7,937 bases of DNA from JBDGSM01 sp042217615 (GTDB lineage: Archaea; Nanohalarchaeota; Nanosalinia; Nanosalinales; Nanosalinaceae), in NCBI GenBank assembly GCA_042217615.1, contig JBDGSI010000074.1, positions 1 through 7,937 on the forward strand. Reading direction: 5' to 3'. How positions within the stretch are numbered: position 1 is the stretch's first letter; each line of letters starts with the position of its first letter. A program made the position numbers and the translations under genes. Under the pieces are notes generated by a model. That model was not told the DNA's origin, did no database searches, and was given only the letters and a program-made list of their open reading frames with translations. Positions 5,249 through 7,937 of the stretch are shown here, piece by piece.

Positions 5249-6828
5249 GACCTCGGTTCAGAACCCATAGGCCTTTCACTGTACCCGATCAGAAATCCTG
5301 CTTTACTCATTATCCACCTGAATCTCTGGTATTCCTGCTTCGTCATGCCGAAGGCCTCTCCGCCCATAGGCCTTGAAGAGGTACTGCCGGGTTTCTCATA
5401 AGTCAGTGAGAAGTTACCTTTGACGTATTTCACTTCAGTCACGTTTCCTGGTACCTGAGTTCTAACAGATTCTCTGCCAAGCATTACCTCTTTCTTCCAT
5501 CCATCTCCGTTCAGAACTATTTTCTGGAAAAACACTGAGCGGTTGCCGTAGCCTTCTACTTCGAAAGTTCCGTTATCGTAAACTTCATACTCAGGCCTGA
5601 AACCGTAGACCGGCAGCTTTACAGAGCTATCAGCCCTTCTGACGGTATGGTATCCAGGGGATAAAGAAATATCGGCATGGAATATAGATCCGTACTCTGT
5701 AACGTTTATTTTCCCGCCGTCAACGAAGACAGGCCTGCTACCAGATCCTATAAGATAGAGGCCTGAATCCGAGCTGTAATAGACTGCCTCTACAGGACTG
5801 AATCTGAAATCTTCAATAAGATAGGAATCGTAGTAGGTAGCTCGCTTAATATACCGGTTGAATTTTTTTCTAGCGGTCCTGTTCTCCACAAGGTTTTCGA
5901 GAGTGCCTACCGCCATTCCTCGTTTCATCCAGCCCTTGTATATGGCAGAGAAACCAGCAGGATACTTCAGATCACGGCATTTAATGAGCGAAAAATCCCT
6001 CATCTGAGATTCTTCACACTGGATCACTATCACCCTTCCCCGGTACTGAGGCAGTGAAGACCGGTTAACCTCCTGAAAAGCCTTACTAACCGGGCCTGCT
6101 GTGAGCGCCGCATCTAAAAGGCCCATACCGGAAACAGTCAATCTCTTTTCCAGCGTGCTTTCCGAAACATCGTTCAGGCCTCCTTTCAGAAAATGGTTCT
6201 TCGCCTTCACCACCTCATCCGGATCAGGGCCTTCAGCCTTCTCGTAAATAGGCTCAAAAGCCTTCTCCGGATAAACCGCATCCTCATTGACCGGGTCCAC
6301 CATACTATCCACATAAAAGCTAAGGCCCTGGGTAACAGCGAAAAACATTACCAGAACCGTCAGAATCCCGGTGGAAAAGATCTTAACGTATTTCCTGGAC
6401 GTAGCCTTCTCCTTCAGGTATTCAAAGTACTTCAGACAGCTGGAATAGTCCAACCGGTAAAAAATGAACACGAGAACCAATAGCTGGAAAAGGCCTGAAA
6501 CCGCGAGAGAACCCCACATCACCATGAGGAACATGGAGAGCGTCAGAGCAGTTAATATGCCTACTGCCAGAACAGAGAGAACCACTGCAACCTGGCCCAG
6601 AAACAGAGTCCATTTCAGCCATGCCCTATCCAGATCCAGAAACTCCTGAAGATATGGAGACCAGTAAACCGCTGGAAGAACCAGAAGCAAAACAGTCGCT
6701 ACCGGAACCCTGATGAAAAATACAGAGGCCATCGCCAGCACAGAAAAAGACATGAACAAAATCCTGGCCAGAGGCCTCAAAGAAACGATAGATTCACCCT
6801 CATAAAGAAAAAACCTTCTCCAACCCAT
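5245..6828 (-). CDS. Unrecognised membrane protein with about five helices and a large sequon-rich ectodomain
   Basis: I do not recognise this 527-aa protein. A basic N-terminus (MGWRR) is followed by hydrophobic segments at about 20-40, 42-57, 73-95, 97-125 and 149-172. The loop at 125-148 is rich in K/R (EYLKEKATSRKYVK), so the positive-inside rule gives an inside N-terminus and an outside C-terminus. The remaining 350 residues contain seven N-x-S/T sequons (N255, N316, N375, N419, N429, N462, N472), and all lie after the last helix, which supports an extracellular, possibly N-glycosylated domain. C271 and C284 could form a disulfide. Residues 340-480 alternate like beta strands and turns, possibly an Ig-like or jelly-roll fold. 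The ATG at 6826-6828 is preceded by a TATA-like box. The stop TAG (5245-5247) overlaps scpB's stop. A cell-surface or envelope role is inference from topology only. Confidence 0.8.
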   Translation of the reverse strand: MGWRRFFLYEGESIVSLRPLARILFMSFSVLAMASVFFIRVPVATVLLLVLPAVYWSPYLQEFLDLDRAWLKWTLFLGQVAVVLSVLAVGILTALTLSMFLMVMWGSLAVSGLFQLLVLVFIFYRLDYSSCLKYFEYLKEKATSRKYVKIFSTGILTVLVMFFAVTQGLSFYVDSMVDPVNEDAVYPEKAFEPIYEKAEGPDPDEVVKAKNHFLKGGLNDVSESTLEKRLTVSGMGLLDAALTAGPVSKAFQEVNRSSLPQYRGRVIVIQCEESQMRDFSLIKCRDLKYPAGFSAIYKGWMKRGMAVGTLENLVENRTARKKFNRYIKRATYYDSYLIEDFRFSPVEAVYYSSDSGLYLIGSGSRPVFVDGGKINVTEYGSIFHADISLSPGYHTVRRADSSVKLPVYGFRPEYEVYDNGTFEVEGYGNRSVFFQKIVLNGDGWKKEVMLGRESVRTQVPGNVTEVKYVKGNFSLTYEKPGSTSSRPMGGEAFGMTKQEYQRFRWIMSKAGFLIGYSERPMGSEPRS

Positions 6829-6848
6829 AGAGAAAACCAGTTACGCGG

Positions 6849-6860
6849 ATAAATAAAAAA
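6849..6860 (-). promoter_or_regulatory. TATA-like promoter of the membrane protein gene
   Basis: Read on the minus strand, T6-A-T-T-T-A-T is centred about 27 nt before the ATG at 6828. This again fits a leaderless archaeal promoter. It lies in the 126-bp divergent spacer shared with rqcH. Confidence 0.55.
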
Positions 6861-6924
6861 TCCCCCCAGAGAAAACGCAAAACACGTAGTTCTGAGAAAG
6901 AAGTCTGGAATTCGAGTCTACCGG

Positions 6925-6935
6925 TTTTAACTTTT
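6925..6935 (+). promoter_or_regulatory. TATA-like promoter of rqcH
   Basis: TTTTAACTTTT is centred about 25 nt before the ATG at 6955. An AGGCCT palindrome (6945-6950) lies between this box and the start codon, near the expected transcription start. No Shine-Dalgarno site. Confidence 0.5.
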
Positions 6936-6954
6936 CAAGTTACAAGGCCTTTCT

Positions 6955-7937
6955 ATGGAACTGACAAGCCTGGATCTCTCCATACTGGAGGATGATTTCA
7001 AAGAACTGGAGGAAGGTCATATCCAGAAAGTGTATCAGAGAGGTCAGGAACTAACCCTGGAAGTTTACGTGCATGGAGAAGGTAAGAAACGTTTGATTGT
7101 TGGAACCAGCCATGCCTTCATCTCAAAGTACAAACGCGATAACCCTATGAAGCCTCCAGGATTCTGCATGGAGCTGAGAAAGCATCTATCCCGAGTAGAT
7201 TCTATAGAGCAGAAAGGATTCGACCGCATACTGGAGATTGAAAGCGGAGAACACACACTGATCTGTGAGCTCTTTGGAAAAGGCAACTTCATCCTCTTGA
7301 AAGATGACAAGATAATCGGAGCCCTGCGGGAAGAAGAATGGGCGGACAGAGAGATAAGAGTAGGAAACGAGTACAAATACCCTGAACCAACCAAGGATCC
7401 AAGAGGCCAGGAAAACTTCGTCGAAGGCCTTGAAGAAGGAGAAATCGTCAGGAAAATAGCCGCAGGCCTCAGCCTCGGAGGCACATACGCTGAGGAGATC
7501 TGCGCAAGAGCGGAAATAGATAAACACAGAGAAAAAAGCAGTTTAGACAATTCAGAGAAACAAAAAATAAACAAGGAACTGGAAAAACTCTTCAAAAAAG
7601 CTGAAAACCCTGATCCAATGCTTTACAAAGACGGAGAGAAAATGGAGCGAGCCACACCGTTCCCTCTTGAGACTTACGAGGAATACGACAGCGAGAGCTT
7701 TGAGAAATTTTCGGAAGCGCTGGATGAGTTCTTCTACAGAAAAGAACAGAGGAAAGAAGAAAGAGAGAAGAGAAAAGCGTACAGGGAGAGGAAGAAAGGC
7801 CTTGAAAGACAGTTAGAGCAGCAGGAGCGGAAGAAGGAAGGTCTGAAGAAGTCAGCGGAGCAGAACAGGGAGAAGGCCGAGCTGGTTTACGAAAACTATC
7901 AGCTTCTGGAGGAGATCCAGGAAGCTGTAAAGAAAGG
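6955..7937 (+). CDS. rqcH: RqcH/Rqc2/NEMF-family protein (NFACT), 3' end outside window
   Basis: This is the archaeal homologue of bacterial RqcH and eukaryotic Rqc2/NEMF, which bind split large ribosomal subunits carrying stalled peptidyl-tRNA and, in characterised members, add C-terminal tails. Visible are 327 codons. NFACT-N begins MELTSLDLS; D7 and the GFDR motif (D90, R91) match the D9, D98 and R99 residues needed for tailing in yeast Rqc2. Also present are KPPGFCMELRKHL at about 66-78, GKGNFILL at 108-115, and the helix-hairpin-helix-like segment GLSLGGTYAEEICARAEID at 171-189. From about 260 onward a K/R/E-rich coiled coil begins, the arm domain of the family. The frame is open to the last base and the remaining part (NFACT-R) is outside. 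The ATG is supported by family start and promoter spacing. Divergent from the membrane protein gene. Function in translation quality control is by homology. Confidence 0.9.
   Translation, partial: MELTSLDLSILEDDFKELEEGHIQKVYQRGQELTLEVYVHGEGKKRLIVGTSHAFISKYKRDNPMKPPGFCMELRKHLSRVDSIEQKGFDRILEIESGEHTLICELFGKGNFILLKDDKIIGALREEEWADREIRVGNEYKYPEPTKDPRGQENFVEGLEEGEIVRKIAAGLSLGGTYAEEICARAEIDKHREKSSLDNSEKQKINKELEKLFKKAENPDPMLYKDGEKMERATPFPLETYEEYDSESFEKFSEALDEFFYRKEQRKEEREKRKAYRERKKGLERQLEQQERKKEGLKKSAEQNREKAELVYENYQLLEEIQEAVKK

Noticed and set aside
7065..7595. Minus-strand ORFs inside the rqcH region
   Set aside because: The plus strand carries a continuous NFACT-N frame with conserved motifs; these are shadows.
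1..7937. tRNA, rRNA, CRISPR array, riboswitch or insertion sequence
   Set aside because: Intergenic gaps are short; I saw no tRNA-like T-arm, no regularly spaced repeats, no terminal inverted repeats and no transposase motifs.
1..7937. Scarcity of CTAG (about four sites seen)
   Set aside because: CTAG is rare in many prokaryotes, so this alone is not informative.

Overview
The window looks archaeal and most likely comes from a halophilic DPANN-type archaeon; a nanohaloarchaeon is my best guess, inferred and not proven. The evidence is as follows. The first genes of transcription units have TATA-like T/A tracts centred about 25-31 nt before the start codon and no Shine-Dalgarno site, the pattern of archaeal leaderless transcripts. 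The condensin proteins are very acidic. There is an archaeal NFACT/RqcH homologue. A two-helix membrane protein resembles short proteins I associate with DPANN genomes. GC content is moderate.

Layout: (1) 1-263, the C-terminal end of a probable NUDIX hydrolase. (2) 312-809, a chimeric ORF: the first ~118 codons of a second, diverged smc copy joined in frame to the C-terminal third of a VapC-like PIN domain. (3) 862-3396, the intact smc gene, whose 844-aa product has unusually short coiled-coil arms. (4) 3414-3635 on the minus strand, a small two-helix membrane protein, convergent with smc. (5) 3853-4563 scpA and 4574-5248 scpB, a tight two-gene unit. (6) 5245-6828 on the minus strand, an unrecognised membrane protein with about five helices and a large ectodomain carrying seven N-glycosylation sequons; its stop codon overlaps that of scpB. 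(7) 6955 to the end of the window, an rqcH-like gene cut by the window edge, divergent from (6).

How the genes work together: Smc, ScpA (kleisin) and ScpB form the prokaryotic condensin that compacts and segregates the chromosome. Here smc is separated from scpAB by 456 bp and by an opposing gene, and scpA has its own promoter-like sequence. RqcH acts in ribosome-associated quality control and is probably functionally independent. The NUDIX end belongs to an upstream unit.

Two things stand out. The first is the smc'-PIN chimera directly upstream of the true smc. Its smc part is only about 73% identical to smc in DNA but 86% in protein, so it is not a fresh tandem duplication. The second is an extreme excess of the palindrome AGGCCT: 26 hand-counted sites in 7.9 kb against about two expected. 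The sites fall in all three reading frames and in both kinds of intergenic DNA. I saw no tRNA, rRNA, CRISPR array, transposase or complete defence system.
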